From Variovorax sp. 679 (lineage in GTDB: Bacteria; Pseudomonadota; Gammaproteobacteria; Burkholderiales; Burkholderiaceae_C), in the NCBI RefSeq assembly GCF_003952185.1, contig NZ_RXFS01000001.1, forward strand, positions 682,001 to 746,000: 64,000 bases of DNA, read 5' to 3'. Positions 1 through 9,782 of this stretch are shown one piece after another. The notes under the pieces were generated by a model. It searched no databases and had not been told where the DNA came from. It was given only the letters and a program-made list of their open reading frames with translations. Each line of letters opens with the position of its first letter. Positions within the stretch are counted from its first letter, which is position 1. Position numbers and translations under genes: made by a program.

Positions 1-1836
1 GGCCAGGCCCTCTTCCACGCTCACCTCGCCCGTGGCGCCAGGCGTCCACTTGCCGGTGGTGATGCTGTTGTGCGCGGGCGCGTCCACACTGTTGCTGAGG
101 TTGAACTCGCGGTCCACCAGCCGCTTGGCGCGATCCTCGGCGTAGTCGTCGGGCGTCACCGGCTTGTCGTTGATGGCCACGAGGCGGCCGCGGATCATCG
201 GGTACCAGTCGAACTTGCCCACGCCCGCGTCGCGCAGCGACTTCTGGAAGGCCTCGCTCTGGTCGGGCATCACGTTGATGACGAAGCGGTTCGGCGCATC
301 GGGCGGCGTGGCCTGGCGCCAGCTCGCGACGAGGTCGGTGCGCAGCAGCACGAGCAGCACCAATGCCAGCAGGCCGACCGAGAGCGCGCTGACCTGCACC
401 ACCGCGTACGCCGGCCGCGCCGAAATCTGCCGCGTCGCCAGCACCAGCCAGCGCGGCGCGGTCGCCTCGTTGACGCTGCGGCGCAGCACCTTCACCGCGA
501 GCCAGCTCAGCAGCGCGAACACCGCCACCGCGCCCGCAAAGCCGCCGACGGCGATCAGGCCCAGCTTGATGTCGCTGCTCGCCGCCATCAAGAGCGCCGC
601 GAAGCCCGCCACGCCCACACCGAGCACCGCGAGCGAGGCAGGCTTGAGCCCGCCCACATCGCGCCGAATCACGCGCAGCGGCGGCACGCGCGCCAGTTGC
701 AGCACCGGCGGCAGGCCGAAGGCAAACAGAAGCGTGAGCCCCATGCCGAGACCGAAGGCCACGGGCCACAGCGTGGCCGCCGGCAGCGCGGTCTCGACCA
801 GCCCCGCCAGCAGCAGCACGAACACGTAGTGCACCGCGAAGCCGATGGCCACGCCCAGCGCGCTGGCCACGATGCCGATCACCGCGAACTCGAAGGCATA
901 GGCCATGGCGATGGTGCGCTGGCTCTGGCCGAGCACGCGCAGCATCGCGCAGTCGTCGAGATGGCTTGCCGCGAAGCCGCGCGCGGCCAGCGCCACGGCC
1001 ACGGCCGACAGCAGCGCCGCGAGCAGCGCGACGAGGCTCAGGAATTTCTCGGCGCGGTCCAGCGTCTGGCGCATCTCGGGACGACCGCTCTCGAAGGAAT
1101 CGAGCCGCACGCCGCGCAGCTCGCCCTTCTTGATGGTGGCGTCGGCCCAGTCGGTAAAGCGCTTGACCGCAGCGTCGCTGCCGGCCACGGCATAGCGGTA
1201 GCCCACGCGGCTGGCGGGCTGCACGAGCCCGGTGCGGGCCACGTCGGCCTGGTTGAGCATCACGCGCGGCGAGAAGCTCATGAAGCCGGCGCCGCGATCG
1301 GGCTCCAGCGTGATGACGCGGCCGACGCGCAAGCCGGTGTCGCCCAGCAGCAAGGTGTCGCCGACCTTCAGGCCCAGCGAGTCGAGCAGCGAGGCATCGA
1401 CCCAGGTCTCGCCCGGCGGAGGAATGTCCCGCGTGACAGCGCCGGCGCCGTCGAGCGTGGTCGATGTCTGCAGGCTGCCGCGCAGCGGATAGCCGGCGGT
1501 CACGGCCTTCAGCGCCACCAGCTTGCTGGCGCCGCCCTGCGCGTCCTCGGCCCGCGCCATGGTCGGAAAGCCGTAGGTGGAGGTGCCTTGGAGCCCCAGC
1601 GACTTCGCCTGCGCAACGAAGGCCTCGGGCGTCGGGTTGTCGCTGACGATCACCGCGTCACCACCCAGCAGCTGGCGCGCATCGCGCTTGAGCCCGCCCT
1701 GCAGGCGGTCGGCGAAGAAGCCGACGGCCGTGAGCGCGGCCACGGCCAGCAGCACGGCGACGATCAACAGGCGCAGCTCGCCGGCGCGCAGGTCGCGCCA
1801 GAGCGTGCGCCAACCCAGACGGAGGGAGGCGTTCAT
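1..1836 (-). CDS. FtsX/YbbP-type ABC transporter permease, C-terminus cut by window edge
   Basis: Inner-membrane permease of the large FtsX (MacB-like) family, which works with an ATPase to extract or export lipids or lipoproteins. The start at 1834-1836 gives MNASLRLGWRTLWRDLRAGE, followed by a hydrophobic segment (LLIVAVLLAVAALTAVGFFA, about residues 23-42). A soluble periplasmic region follows, then paired membrane segments from about residue 265 onward (SLVALLAALLSAVAVALA and others). About 612 residues are visible and the reading frame is open to base 1, so the last membrane segments are missing. E. coli YbbP is the closest family model known to me; its ATPase partner would lie outside the window. 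The gene is divergent from the lipoprotein at 2039. Confidence 0.85.
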   Translation of the reverse strand, partial: MNASLRLGWRTLWRDLRAGELRLLIVAVLLAVAALTAVGFFADRLQGGLKRDARQLLGGDAVIVSDNPTPEAFVAQAKSLGLQGTSTYGFPTMARAEDAQGGASKLVALKAVTAGYPLRGSLQTSTTLDGAGAVTRDIPPPGETWVDASLLDSLGLKVGDTLLLGDTGLRVGRVITLEPDRGAGFMSFSPRVMLNQADVARTGLVQPASRVGYRYAVAGSDAAVKRFTDWADATIKKGELRGVRLDSFESGRPEMRQTLDRAEKFLSLVALLAALLSAVAVALAARGFAASHLDDCAMLRVLGQSQRTIAMAYAFEFAVIGIVASALGVAIGFAVHYVFVLLLAGLVETALPAATLWPVAFGLGMGLTLLFAFGLPPVLQLARVPPLRVIRRDVGGLKPASLAVLGVGVAGFAALLMAASSDIKLGLIAVGGFAGAVAVFALLSWLAVKVLRRSVNEATAPRWLVLATRQISARPAYAVVQVSALSVGLLALVLLVLLRTDLVASWRQATPPDAPNRFVINVMPDQSEAFQKSLRDAGVGKFDWYPMIRGRLVAINDKPVTPDDYAEDRAKRLVDREFNLSNSVDAPAHNSITTGKWTPGATGEVSVEEGLA

Positions 1837-1920
1837 GCCGCGAACGATAGCCGACGCCCGGCGGCACGGCTGGATTCAAGGGTTATTGCGCCCTTTCGGG
1901 CCTTGATCCCGACATGATGC

Positions 1921-1957
1921 TGTCGCATGATGCGACAAACGCATCCCGTTTGTCGCA
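1921..1957. promoter_or_regulatory. Interlocked TGTCGCA inverted repeats (candidate operator)
   Basis: Three half-sites lie here: TGTCGCA at 1921-1927, TGCGACA at 1931-1937 and TGTCGCA at 1951-1957. The first and second form a 7-3-7 palindrome. The second and third extend into 11-bp arms (TGCGACAAACG at 1931-1941, CGTTTGTCGCA at 1947-1957) with a 5-nt loop. The array sits in the 202-bp divergent region between the FtsX-type permease and the lipoprotein plus formate dehydrogenase operon. Enhancer-binding proteins and several dimeric regulators use such sites; which protein binds is unknown. Confidence 0.5.
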
Positions 1958-2038
1958 AACCGGGCACGCCCGGCAAGCGGAATACGAGGCCATAAAAACA
2001 GCCCGTTGCCGGACCCGTCCTTCCCACAAGGAGTGTCG

Positions 2039-2335
2039 ATGCCACGAAGTCAGCAGCGCTTGCAGATCATCGGCCTGTGCCTGGCCGCGGGCCTGCTGGC
2101 GAGTGCCTGCGATCCCAAGCCGCCCGCGCCAAAGGCCGGCGCCGGAACGACCGGAGCGAGCCCGACGGGCATCGCGCCCGCCGAATCGGGTGACAAGGTC
2201 GAATCCTCCTCGTCCCATAAGGGCCCCTCCGAGGGAGGCGCGGCCGTGGGCGGCATGAGCGGGCCGGGGGGCACCGGTTCTTCCGGCGGCGCGGCGCCCG
2301 CGCCCAGCGGAGGCGACGGCACGGCGCCGAAGTAG
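2039..2335 (+). CDS. Small Gly/Ser/Pro-rich lipoprotein upstream of formate dehydrogenase
   Basis: A 98-residue predicted lipoprotein of unknown function. The start at 2039 is preceded by AAGGAG. The N-terminus is a short signal peptide with lipobox LLASAC, so the lipidated Cys is about residue 23. The rest (DPKPPAPKAGAGTTGASP and onward) is a low-complexity Gly/Ser/Pro/Ala tail with no recognisable domain. It lies 94 bp before fdoG on the same strand and could be co-transcribed with the formate dehydrogenase operon. No family recognised. Confidence 0.7.
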   Translation: MPRSQQRLQIIGLCLAAGLLASACDPKPPAPKAGAGTTGASPTGIAPAESGDKVESSSSHKGPSEGGAAVGGMSGPGGTGSSGGAAPAPSGGDGTAPK

Positions 2336-2429
2336 CGCGGCCCGCCAGGTTCATTCGAGTTATCCCGCAAGAAGAAAAGAAGACCACGATGAAACACCCC
2401 ACCACTTCACCGCTGCAGGAGGTTCCGTC

Positions 2430-5400
2430 ATGGACATGAACCGCCGGCAATTCTTCCGCGTCAGCAGCGCGGGGCTGGTCGGCTCCAGCATCGTGGCACT
2501 CGGCTTCTCGCCGACCGCCGCGCTGGCCGAGGCCCGCAACTTCAAGCTCGCGCGCACCACCGAGACCCGCAACACCTGCCCGTACTGCTCGGTGGGCTGC
2601 GGGCTCATCATGTACAGCCTGGGCGACAAGGCGAAGAACGTGGTGTCCGACATCCTCCACATCGAGGGCGATGCCGACCACCCCGTGAATCGCGGCACGC
2701 TGTGCCCCAAGGGCGCGGGCCTGCTCGACTTCGTGCACAGCCCCATGCGGCTGAAGTACCCCGAGGTGCGCGAAGCCGGCAGCACCGAGTGGAAGCGCAT
2801 CGGCTGGGACGAGGCGCTCGACCGCATCGCGAAGCTGCTGAAGGCCGACCGCGACGCCAACTTCCAGACCACCAACGCCGACGGCAAGACCGTGAACCGC
2901 TGGACCAGCTCCGGCATGCTCTGCGCCTCGGCCTCGTCCAACGAAACCGGATACATCACGCACAAGGCATTCCGCTCGACCGGAATGCTGGTGTTCGACA
3001 ACCAGGCACGCGTCTGACACGGACCCACGGTGGCCAGTCTGGCCCCGACGTTCGGCAGAGGCGCGATGACCAACCACTGGCAGGACATCCAGAACGCGGA
3101 TGTCGTGCTGATCATGGGCGGCAACGCCGCGGAGGCGCATCCGTGCGGCTTCAAGTGGGTCATCGAGGCCAAGAAACAGAACAAGGCAAGGCTGGTCGTG
3201 GTCGACCCGCGTTTCACGCGCTCGGCCGCCATGGCCGACTACTACGCACCGATACGCGCGGGCTCGGACATCGCGTTCCTCGCGGGGGTCATCAACTACC
3301 TGCTGGGCAACGACAAGATCCAGACCGAGTACGTCCGCAACTACACCAACGCGACCTTCATCGTCGGCCCCGACTACAAGTTCGAGGACGGCCTGTTCAG
3401 CGGCTACAACGCCGAGAAGCGCAACTACGACCCCAAGTCGTGGGGCTACGCGCTCGACGAGCAGGGCATGGCCAAGGTCGACATGACCATGCAGGACCCG
3501 CAATGCGTGCTGCAGGTGATGAAGCGGCACTACGCGCGCTACACGCCCGACATGGTGAGCCGCATCACCGGCACGCCGAAAGACAAGTTCCTCAAGGTCT
3601 GCGAGTACATCGCGAGCACCAGCACCTCCCAGCGCACCATGACCATCATGTACGCGCTGGGCTGGACGCAGCACAGCCAGGGCTCGCAGATGATCCGCAC
3701 AGGCGCCATCGTGCAGCTGCTGCTGGGCAACATCGGCGTGCCGGGCGGCGGCATGAACGCGCTGCGCGGCCACAGCAACATCCAGGGCCTGACCGACCTG
3801 GGGCTGCTGTCGAACTCGCTGCCCGGCTACTTGTCGCTGGCGCGTGACAGCGAGCAGTCGCTGGAGGTCTACTACAAGACCCGCGCACTGAAGCCGCTGC
3901 GCCCCAACCAGATGAGCTACTGGCAGAACTACCCGAAGTTCTTCGTCAGCATGCAGAAGGCTTGGTGGGGCAACGCGGCCACGGCCGAGAACGAGTGGGC
4001 CTTCCACTACCTGCCGAAGATCGACAAGCTCTACGACGTGCTGCAGGCCTTCGAGCTCATGAACCAGGGCAAGCTCAACGGCTACATCTGCCAGGGCTTC
4101 AACCCGGTGGGCTCGTTCCCGGACAAGAAGAAGATCGTCGACGGGCTCTCGAAGCTCAAGTTCCTCGTCACCATCGATCCGCTGATGACGGAGACCAGCG
4201 AGTTCTGGCGCAACTTCGGCGAGTTCAACGACGTCAAGACCGCCGACATCCAGACCACGGTGTTCCGCCTGCCCTCGACCTGCTTCGCCGAGGAAGACGG
4301 CTCGCTCACCAACTCCAGCCGCTGGCTGCAGTGGCACTGGAAGGGCGCGGAGCCGCCGGGCGAGGCCAAGGGCGACATCGAGATCGTCGCGGGCATCTTC
4401 AACCGCATCCGCGCGGCCTACGCGAAGGACGGCGGCACGTACCCCGACCCGATCGTCAACCTCACCTGGCCCTACAAGATTCCGCACTCGCCCTCCGCGC
4501 AGGAACTGGCGATGGAATACAACGGCCGCGCCATCACCGACCTGCTCGACCCGAAGGACCCGACCAAGCCGCCGACCGCCAAGGCCGGCGAGCAGCTTTC
4601 GGGCTTCGGCCTGCTGCGCGACGACGGCACCACGTCGAGCGGCTGCTGGATCTACGCCGGCGCCTGGACGCAGGCCGGCAACCAGATGGCCCGGCGCGAC
4701 AACGCCGACCCGTACGGCATCGGCATGGTGCAGAACTGGGCGTGGGCGTGGCCTGCGAACCGGCGCATCCTCTACAACGGCGCCTCCACCGATCCGGCCA
4801 CCGGCAAGCCGTGGATCGCGAAGCGCCGGCTGGTCGCATGGGACGGCGCCAAGTGGGCCGGCTCCGACGTGCCCGACATCCGGCCCGACGCGAACCCCAC
4901 GGATGCGGAGGCCGTACGCCCCTTCATCATGACGGCTGAGGGCGTGGCGCGGCTCTTCGCCCCCACCGGCATGGCCGAAGGACCGCTGCCCGAGCATTAC
5001 GAGCCCTTCGAGTCGCCGCTGGTCAACAACCTGATGCACCCGAACAACGAGAAGGCGCGCGCCAACCCCGCGGCACGCATCTTCAAGGGCGACCTCGAGC
5101 GCCTCGGCGTGCCGAAGGACTTCCCGTACGTGGCAACCAGCTACCGGCTCACGGAGCACTTCCACTACTGGACCAAGAACGTGCGCACCTCGGCCATCAT
5201 CCAGCCGCAGCAGTTCGTCGAGATCGGCGAGGAGCTCGCGAAGGAGAAGGGCATCGGCCACGGCGACATGGTGAAGGTGTCGAGCAAGCGCGGCTTCATC
5301 AAGGCCGTGGCGGTGGTGACCAAGCGCATCGTCGGGCTGCAGGTCGACGGCCGCACCGTGCACACGGTGGGGCTGCCGAACCACTGGGGCTTCGTGGGCG

Positions 5401-5507
5401 TGGCCAAGCCCGGGTATCTGGTGAACACGCTGACGCCCTTCGTGGGCGACGCGAACACGCAGACGCCCGAGTACAAGTCGTTCACGGTCAACATCGAGAA
5501 GGCATAA
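2430..5507 (+). CDS. fdoG: Selenocysteine-containing formate dehydrogenase, major (alpha) subunit; in-frame TGA = Sec196
   Basis: Catalytic molybdopterin (bis-MGD) subunit of the membrane-bound respiratory formate dehydrogenase of the FdnG/FdoG type, oxidising formate to CO2 in the periplasm. RRQFFR at residues 5-10 is a twin-arginine export signal. The [4Fe-4S] ligands are C50, C53, C57 and C92. The frame is interrupted by a single TGA at 3015-3017 in the context [18 protein letters not shown], the exact position of the catalytic selenocysteine in E. coli FdnG, and reading continues in the same frame to 5507 (1025 residues, against about 1015 in E. coli). It is one gene, not two or a frameshift. 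RBS GCAGGAGG precedes the ATG. First gene of fdoGHI-fdhE-selAB-selC. Confidence 0.97.
3015..3052 (+). promoter_or_regulatory. Bacterial SECIS element at the Sec codon of fdoG
   Basis: The TGA codon at 3015-3017 is followed, as in enterobacterial fdnG/fdhF, by a short hairpin with a U-containing apical loop. Stem GGCC (3032-3035), loop AGTCT (3036-3040) and stem GGCC (3041-3044) are perfect; outer pairs (for example G3030-C3046) extend it with bulges. In E. coli, SelB reads a GGUCU or AGUCU loop about 15-25 nt behind the UGA, and this geometry matches. It should recruit the SelB encoded 7 kb downstream. Confidence 0.85.
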
Positions 5508-5511
5508 GGCA

Positions 5512-6492
5512 ATGTCGTCCCTTCAAACCCTCGACATCGCCGCCCGCTCGGCCACGACCACGCCGTCGCCGGAGATCCGCCATCGCCCGCAGGTTCAGCC
5601 GCTCGCGAAGCTGATCGACGTGTCGGCCTGCATCGGCTGCAAGGCCTGCCAGGTCGCGTGCATGCAGTGGAACGACCTGCGCGACGAGATCGGCACCACG
5701 CACGGCACCTACGACAACCCGGTCGACCTCACGCCGGCCTCCTGGACGGTGATGAAGTTCTCCGAGGTCGAGCCCGAGGCCGGCAAGCTCGAATGGCTGA
5801 TCCGCAAGGACGGCTGCATGCACTGCGACGACCCCGGCTGCCTGAAGTCGTGCCCCTCGCCGGGCGCCATCGTCAAGTACGCCAACGGCATCGTCGACTT
5901 CATCAGCGAGCATTGCGTGGGCTGCGGCAACTGCGTCACCGGCTGCCCCTTCGACGTGCCGCGCATCAGCAAGGTCGACAACAAGGCCTACAAGTGCTCG
6001 CTGTGCTCCGACCGCGTGGGCGTGGGCCTGGAGCCGGCCTGCGTGAAGGCCTGCCCCACCGGCGCGCTGCACTTCGGCACCAAGGAAGACATGCACGACT
6101 ACGCCGCCGAGCGCATCGTCGACCTGAAGGAGCGCGGCTTCTCCAACGCCGGCGTGTACGACCCGGCGGGCGTGGGCGGCACGCATGTGATGTACGTGCT
6201 GCAGCATGCCGACCGGCCGGAGCTGTACGCCGACCTGCCGAAGGACCCGCACATCAGCCCGCTGGTGTCGCTGTGGAAGGGCGTTGCCAAGCCGCTCGCG
6301 ATGGTCGCCATGATCGGCGCCGTGGTAGGCAGCTTCTTCCACTACATGAAGACCGGCCCCATCGAACCCAAGGACGAGCACCCCGACGCCGACCGCGACG
6401 GCAAGCCCGACGACGTGGTGGTGATCGAGGAGCCGCCGGCCTCGGCCCCGGCTCCGGCTTCTGCGCCGCCGTCCACCGCACCCCGCGCATGA
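5512..6492 (+). CDS. fdoH: Formate dehydrogenase iron-sulfur (beta) subunit
   Basis: Electron-transfer subunit carrying four [4Fe-4S] clusters between the FdoG active site and the cytochrome b subunit. Four Cys groups are visible: [35 protein letters not shown] and CSLCSD...CVKAC. A single membrane anchor ([15 protein letters not shown]) lies near residue 265. The protein is 326 residues, longer than E. coli FdnH (about 294), because of a Pro/Ala-rich C-terminal tail ([19 protein letters not shown]). The gene starts 4 nt after the fdoG stop. Confidence 0.96.
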   Translation: MSSLQTLDIAARSATTTPSPEIRHRPQVQPLAKLIDVSACIGCKACQVACMQWNDLRDEIGTTHGTYDNPVDLTPASWTVMKFSEVEPEAGKLEWLIRKDGCMHCDDPGCLKSCPSPGAIVKYANGIVDFISEHCVGCGNCVTGCPFDVPRISKVDNKAYKCSLCSDRVGVGLEPACVKACPTGALHFGTKEDMHDYAAERIVDLKERGFSNAGVYDPAGVGGTHVMYVLQHADRPELYADLPKDPHISPLVSLWKGVAKPLAMVAMIGAVVGSFFHYMKTGPIEPKDEHPDADRDGKPDDVVVIEEPPASAPAPASAPPSTAPRA

Positions 6493-6505
6493 GGAGAAGA
6501 ACGCG

Positions 6506-7129
6506 ATGACACGCTACTACCTTCGCCGCTACCGCGACGCCACGCGCATGAACCACTGGTTCGTCGCGATCATGTTCTTCGCCGCCGCACTCTCGGGCCT
6601 GGCCTTCTTCCACCCGAGCCTGTTCTTCCTGAGCACGTTGTTCGGCGGCGGGCCATGGACGCGCATCCTGCATCCCTTCATGGGCCTGCTGATGGTGCTG
6701 GGCTTCGTGTTCCTGTTCTTCACGATGTGGCGCGAGAACATCCTCGACAAGGGCGATCGCGAATGGCTCGGCAACGCGCCGAAGATGCTCAAGGGAGACA
6801 AGTCGAGCATGCCGCCGGTGGGCAAGTACAACGCCGGGCAGAAGCTGGTGTTCTGGGCCTTCGGCATCAGCCTGCTCCTGCTGCTGGTGACGGGCTTCAT
6901 GTTCTGGAGCCCGTGGTTCGTCGGCTTCTTCCCGATCCTCGTGCGGCGCATCGCGGTGGTGGTGCACGCGGCCTCGGCCGTGGTGCTGATCCTCTCGGTC
7001 ATCACGCACATCTATGCGGCGATCTGGGTCAAGGGCACGCTGCGCGCGATGACGCGCGGCACAGTCACCGAGGGATGGGCCAAGCTCAACCATCCCTTGT
7101 GGCATCGCAAAATGACGCGCGGTGAGTAA
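6506..7129 (+). CDS. fdoI: Formate dehydrogenase cytochrome b556 (gamma) subunit
   Basis: Integral membrane di-haem cytochrome b that passes electrons from FdoH to quinone. It is 207 residues with four hydrophobic segments (for example IMFFAAALSGLAFFHPSLFF, FMGLLMVLGFVFLFF, VFWAFGISLLLLLVTGFMF and VVVHAASAVVLILSVITHIY) and conserved His residues (NHW near residue 14, HPF, HAAS, THIY) as likely haem ligands. RBS GGAG at about 6492 overlaps the end of fdoH; the gap is 13 nt. An 85-bp repeat element begins 10 nt after its stop. Confidence 0.95.
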   Translation: MTRYYLRRYRDATRMNHWFVAIMFFAAALSGLAFFHPSLFFLSTLFGGGPWTRILHPFMGLLMVLGFVFLFFTMWRENILDKGDREWLGNAPKMLKGDKSSMPPVGKYNAGQKLVFWAFGISLLLLLVTGFMFWSPWFVGFFPILVRRIAVVVHAASAVVLILSVITHIYAAIWVKGTLRAMTRGTVTEGWAKLNHPLWHRKMTRGE

Positions 7130-7138
7130 ACAGACTCT

Positions 7139-7223
7139 CCCCCAGACTTCGCGCACTTCGTGTCGCTTCGCCAACCCCCTTCCGGGGGCGATACCTGCGG
7201 CCCGGCAAAGCCGGTTCCGCGGT
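7139..7223 (+). repeat. Dispersed double-hairpin repeat, copy A
   Basis: Copy A of an element whose second copy lies inverted at 23370-23455. By eye the two are about 85-90% identical over 85-86 bp, with identical blocks ACTTCGTGTCGCT and CCCGGCAAAGCCGGTTCCGC. Two hairpins are built in: CCCCC-TTCC-GGGGG at 7175-7188 and CCGGC-AAA-GCCGG at 7202-7214. It lies between fdoI and fdhE, immediately behind the fdoI stop. Confidence 0.8.
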
Positions 7224-7305
7224 ATCCCGCGAACGACCCCGTCCGTGTACGGTCTGGGGCCAATCACGTATCGCAAATCGCGCGAATCGCTGTAGAGTCT
7301 TCTGA

Positions 7306-8334
7306 ATGAGCAGTTCCACCGGCAGCCCTCCGCCGATCCGGACCACGCGCATCCTCGATCCCGAGCAGATCGCGATGCAGGCCGGACGGCAGATGCCGTT
7401 CCTGCGCCTGCCGGTGCGCTCCCTCGTGTTCTCCGACCGGCAATTGCGGCTGCGCCAGCTTGCAGCATCGCATCCGATGCGCGAGTACCTGATCTTCATC
7501 GCCGACCTCGCGCAGGCGCAGCACCAGGTGCTGCAGGACTACGCGCCGGTCGCGCTGCCCGAATCCGATGCGCTCGAAGCCGCGGCGAAGGTACTGAAGC
7601 CACCGATGCCCGCCTTCGGCTGGACACGCGATCCGGTCTGGCAGAAGGAGCTTCGCCGCCTGCTCGGCCTCTTCCGCGCCCGGCTGCCCGAAGGCCCCGC
7701 GCGCGACACGCTCGACCGCGTTGTAGCGGCCGATGCCGCGTGGATCGACGAGCAGGCCGACCGGCTCTCGCGCCGCATCATGTTCGGGCTCGATCTCGCA
7801 GCCGCGCCGTTGATCGCCGCCGGGCTGCAGGCCTACTGGACGCAACTGGTGCTGCAGGTGGCCGAGCGCGAGGGCGAAAACATCTACGGCCGTACCGATC
7901 CCGGCAACGAGTGCCCCTGCTGCGGCAGCGCACCCACGGCGAGCATCACGCGCATCGGCGCCGACGAGGCGGGCTTCCGCTACCTGCATTGCTCGCTGTG
8001 CGGCACCGAGTGGCACTACGTGCGCATCAAGTGCACGCACTGCGAAAGCACAAAGGGCATCCATTTCGAATCGTTGTCGCCGCAGCCCGGCGTAGAACTG
8101 CCTGCGACGGGCGCACGCGAAGGCGCGGTCAAGGCCGAGTGCTGCGACAGCTGCGGCCACTACCTCAAGCAGATCGCGATGGAGAAAGACCCCGAGGTGG
8201 AGCCCGTCGCCGACGACCTTGCGAGCGTCACGCTCGACCTGCTCGTTTCCGAAGCCGGCCACCAGCGCAGCGGCCACAACCTGATGCTGCTGTTCGGCGA
8301 CCCCGAAATACCCGACGACGGCGGAGGCGGCTGA
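7306..8334 (+). CDS. fdhE: Formate dehydrogenase accessory protein FdhE
   Basis: Cytoplasmic assembly factor that binds the formate dehydrogenase catalytic subunit before Tat export. It has 342 residues (E. coli about 309). The second half carries four CxxC pairs typical of this rubredoxin-like protein: CPCCGS, CSLCGTEW, CTHCEST and CCDSCGHY. It sits between the structural genes and selA and shares one base with the selA start (TGATG at 8332-8336), so translation is probably coupled. The 177-bp gap upstream contains repeat copy A. Confidence 0.93.
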   Translation: MSSSTGSPPPIRTTRILDPEQIAMQAGRQMPFLRLPVRSLVFSDRQLRLRQLAASHPMREYLIFIADLAQAQHQVLQDYAPVALPESDALEAAAKVLKPPMPAFGWTRDPVWQKELRRLLGLFRARLPEGPARDTLDRVVAADAAWIDEQADRLSRRIMFGLDLAAAPLIAAGLQAYWTQLVLQVAEREGENIYGRTDPGNECPCCGSAPTASITRIGADEAGFRYLHCSLCGTEWHYVRIKCTHCESTKGIHFESLSPQPGVELPATGAREGAVKAECCDSCGHYLKQIAMEKDPEVEPVADDLASVTLDLLVSEAGHQRSGHNLMLLFGDPEIPDDGGGG

Positions 8335-9782
8335 TGGCAGCGCCCGAAGAGTCCGTGGTCCACGGCTCGACGGCAAGGCCCCAGGATCTGCCTTCTGTCG
8401 ATCAACTGCTGCGCCTCGCCGTGCCGGGCGCGTTGCTGGCCGAGCACGGCCACACGCTGGTGGTGAAGGAGGCGCGCGCGCTGCTCGAAGGGCTTCGCGC
8501 GCAGGCGGTGGCAGGCAAGCTGATGGCAACCGAGGTGCAACACGAGGCACTCGGCAACGCACTTGCCGCACGCATCCAGGACCGCCTCGCACCGCGCATG
8601 AAGGCAGTGCTGAACCTCACCGGCACCGTCATCCACACCAACCTCGGCCGCGCACTGCTGGCCGACGCGGCGCTGCAGCGGCTGCTCGCGGTGATGACGT
8701 CACCCAACAACCTCGAGTACGACCTTGCCACCGGCAGCCGCGGCGATCGCGACTCGCTGGTGGAAGAGCTGCTGTGCACCATCACCGGTGCCGAAGCGGC
8801 CACGGTGGTCAACAACAACGCCGCCGCCGTGCTGCTCACCATCGCGGCATTGGCACGCGAGCGCGAGGTGATCGTCTCGCGCGGCGAGCTGGTCGAGATC
8901 GGCGGCGCCTTCCGCATGCCCGACGTGATGGCCAGCGCGGGCGCGCGCATGGTCGAGGTCGGCACCACCAACCGCACGCATCCGCAGGACTACGAACGCG
9001 CCATCAACGAGCGCACCGCGCTCGTGATGAAGGTGCATACCAGCAACTACGCGGTGCAGGGCTTCACTGCCGCGGTCGACGAAGCCACGCTCGCCGGCAT
9101 CGCGCATGCGCGCGGCGTGCCGCTGGCCACGGACCTGGGCAGCGGCTCGCTGATCGACCTCGCGCATTACGGCCTGCCGCGCGAGCCGCTGCCGCAGGAG
9201 ATGCTCGCGGCCGGCTGCGACGTGGTCACCTTCTCGGGCGACAAGCTGCTGGGCGGACCGCAGGCCGGGCTCATCGTGGGCAGCAAGGAGGCCGTGGGCC
9301 GCATCCGCAAGTTCCCGATGAAGCGCGCACTGCGCATGAGCAAGCTGCCGCTGGCCGCGCTCGAAGCCACGCTCTCGCTGTACCTGCGGCCCGAGCGCCT
9401 CGCGCAGGACCTGCCGACGCTGCGGCTGCTCACGCGGCCCGCCGACGCGATCCGCGAGATGGCCGAGTCGCTGAAGGCACCGATGCAGGCCGCCGTGTCG
9501 CCGCGCTTCACCGTCGAGGTGGTGCCGCTGCTCGGTCAGATCGGCTCCGGCTCGCTGCCGGTCGAACGACTGCCCTCGGCCGGCCTCGCGCTCGCGCCGG
9601 CCGGCACCTCGAGGAAAGGCATCGGCACCGCGCTCGACGCACTCGCCACAGCGCTGCGCGGCCTTCCGCTGCCGGTGATCGGCCGCATCGCGGAAGACCG
9701 CCTGCTGCTCGACCTTCGCTGCCTCGAGGACGGCGCGCCCTTCACCGCCCAATTGCCGCTGCTGCGCGAGCGCCTGCAATGA
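8334..9782 (+). CDS. selA: L-seryl-tRNA(Sec) selenium transferase
   Basis: PLP enzyme converting Ser-tRNA(Sec) to Sec-tRNA(Sec) with selenophosphate. It has 482 residues, close to E. coli SelA (463). Family features: [17 protein letters not shown] near residue 100, [16 protein letters not shown], and the PLP lysine in [15 protein letters not shown] (about K304). The ATG at 8334 overlaps the fdhE stop and the gene ends in an ATGA overlap with selB (9779-9782). Being in the fdo operon, it is made along with the selenoprotein that needs it. Confidence 0.97.
   Translation: MAAPEESVVHGSTARPQDLPSVDQLLRLAVPGALLAEHGHTLVVKEARALLEGLRAQAVAGKLMATEVQHEALGNALAARIQDRLAPRMKAVLNLTGTVIHTNLGRALLADAALQRLLAVMTSPNNLEYDLATGSRGDRDSLVEELLCTITGAEAATVVNNNAAAVLLTIAALAREREVIVSRGELVEIGGAFRMPDVMASAGARMVEVGTTNRTHPQDYERAINERTALVMKVHTSNYAVQGFTAAVDEATLAGIAHARGVPLATDLGSGSLIDLAHYGLPREPLPQEMLAAGCDVVTFSGDKLLGGPQAGLIVGSKEAVGRIRKFPMKRALRMSKLPLAALEATLSLYLRPERLAQDLPTLRLLTRPADAIREMAESLKAPMQAAVSPRFTVEVVPLLGQIGSGSLPVERLPSAGLALAPAGTSRKGIGTALDALATALRGLPLPVIGRIAEDRLLLDLRCLEDGAPFTAQLPLLRERLQ

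Noticed and set aside
70..1917. Long plus-strand open frame (615 residues) opposite the FtsX-type permease
   Set aside because: Its sequence is Arg/His/Gly/Ala-rich without any domain. The minus strand encodes a coherent membrane permease, so this is a GC-rich shadow.
1958..1985. Sigma-54 promoter behind the TGTCGCA array (GGGCACGCCCGGCAAGC)
   Set aside because: The distance between the GG and GC elements is 8 or 12 nt rather than 10, so the consensus spacing is not met.
3005..3030. Frameshift or nonsense mutation splitting fdoG
   Set aside because: The TGA is in the exact Sec position, the frame is unchanged on both sides, a SECIS hairpin follows and selABCD are next door.
2067..5384. 1105-residue minus-strand open frame across fdoG
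   Set aside because: Composition is typical of an antisense shadow and fdoG on the plus strand is unmistakable.
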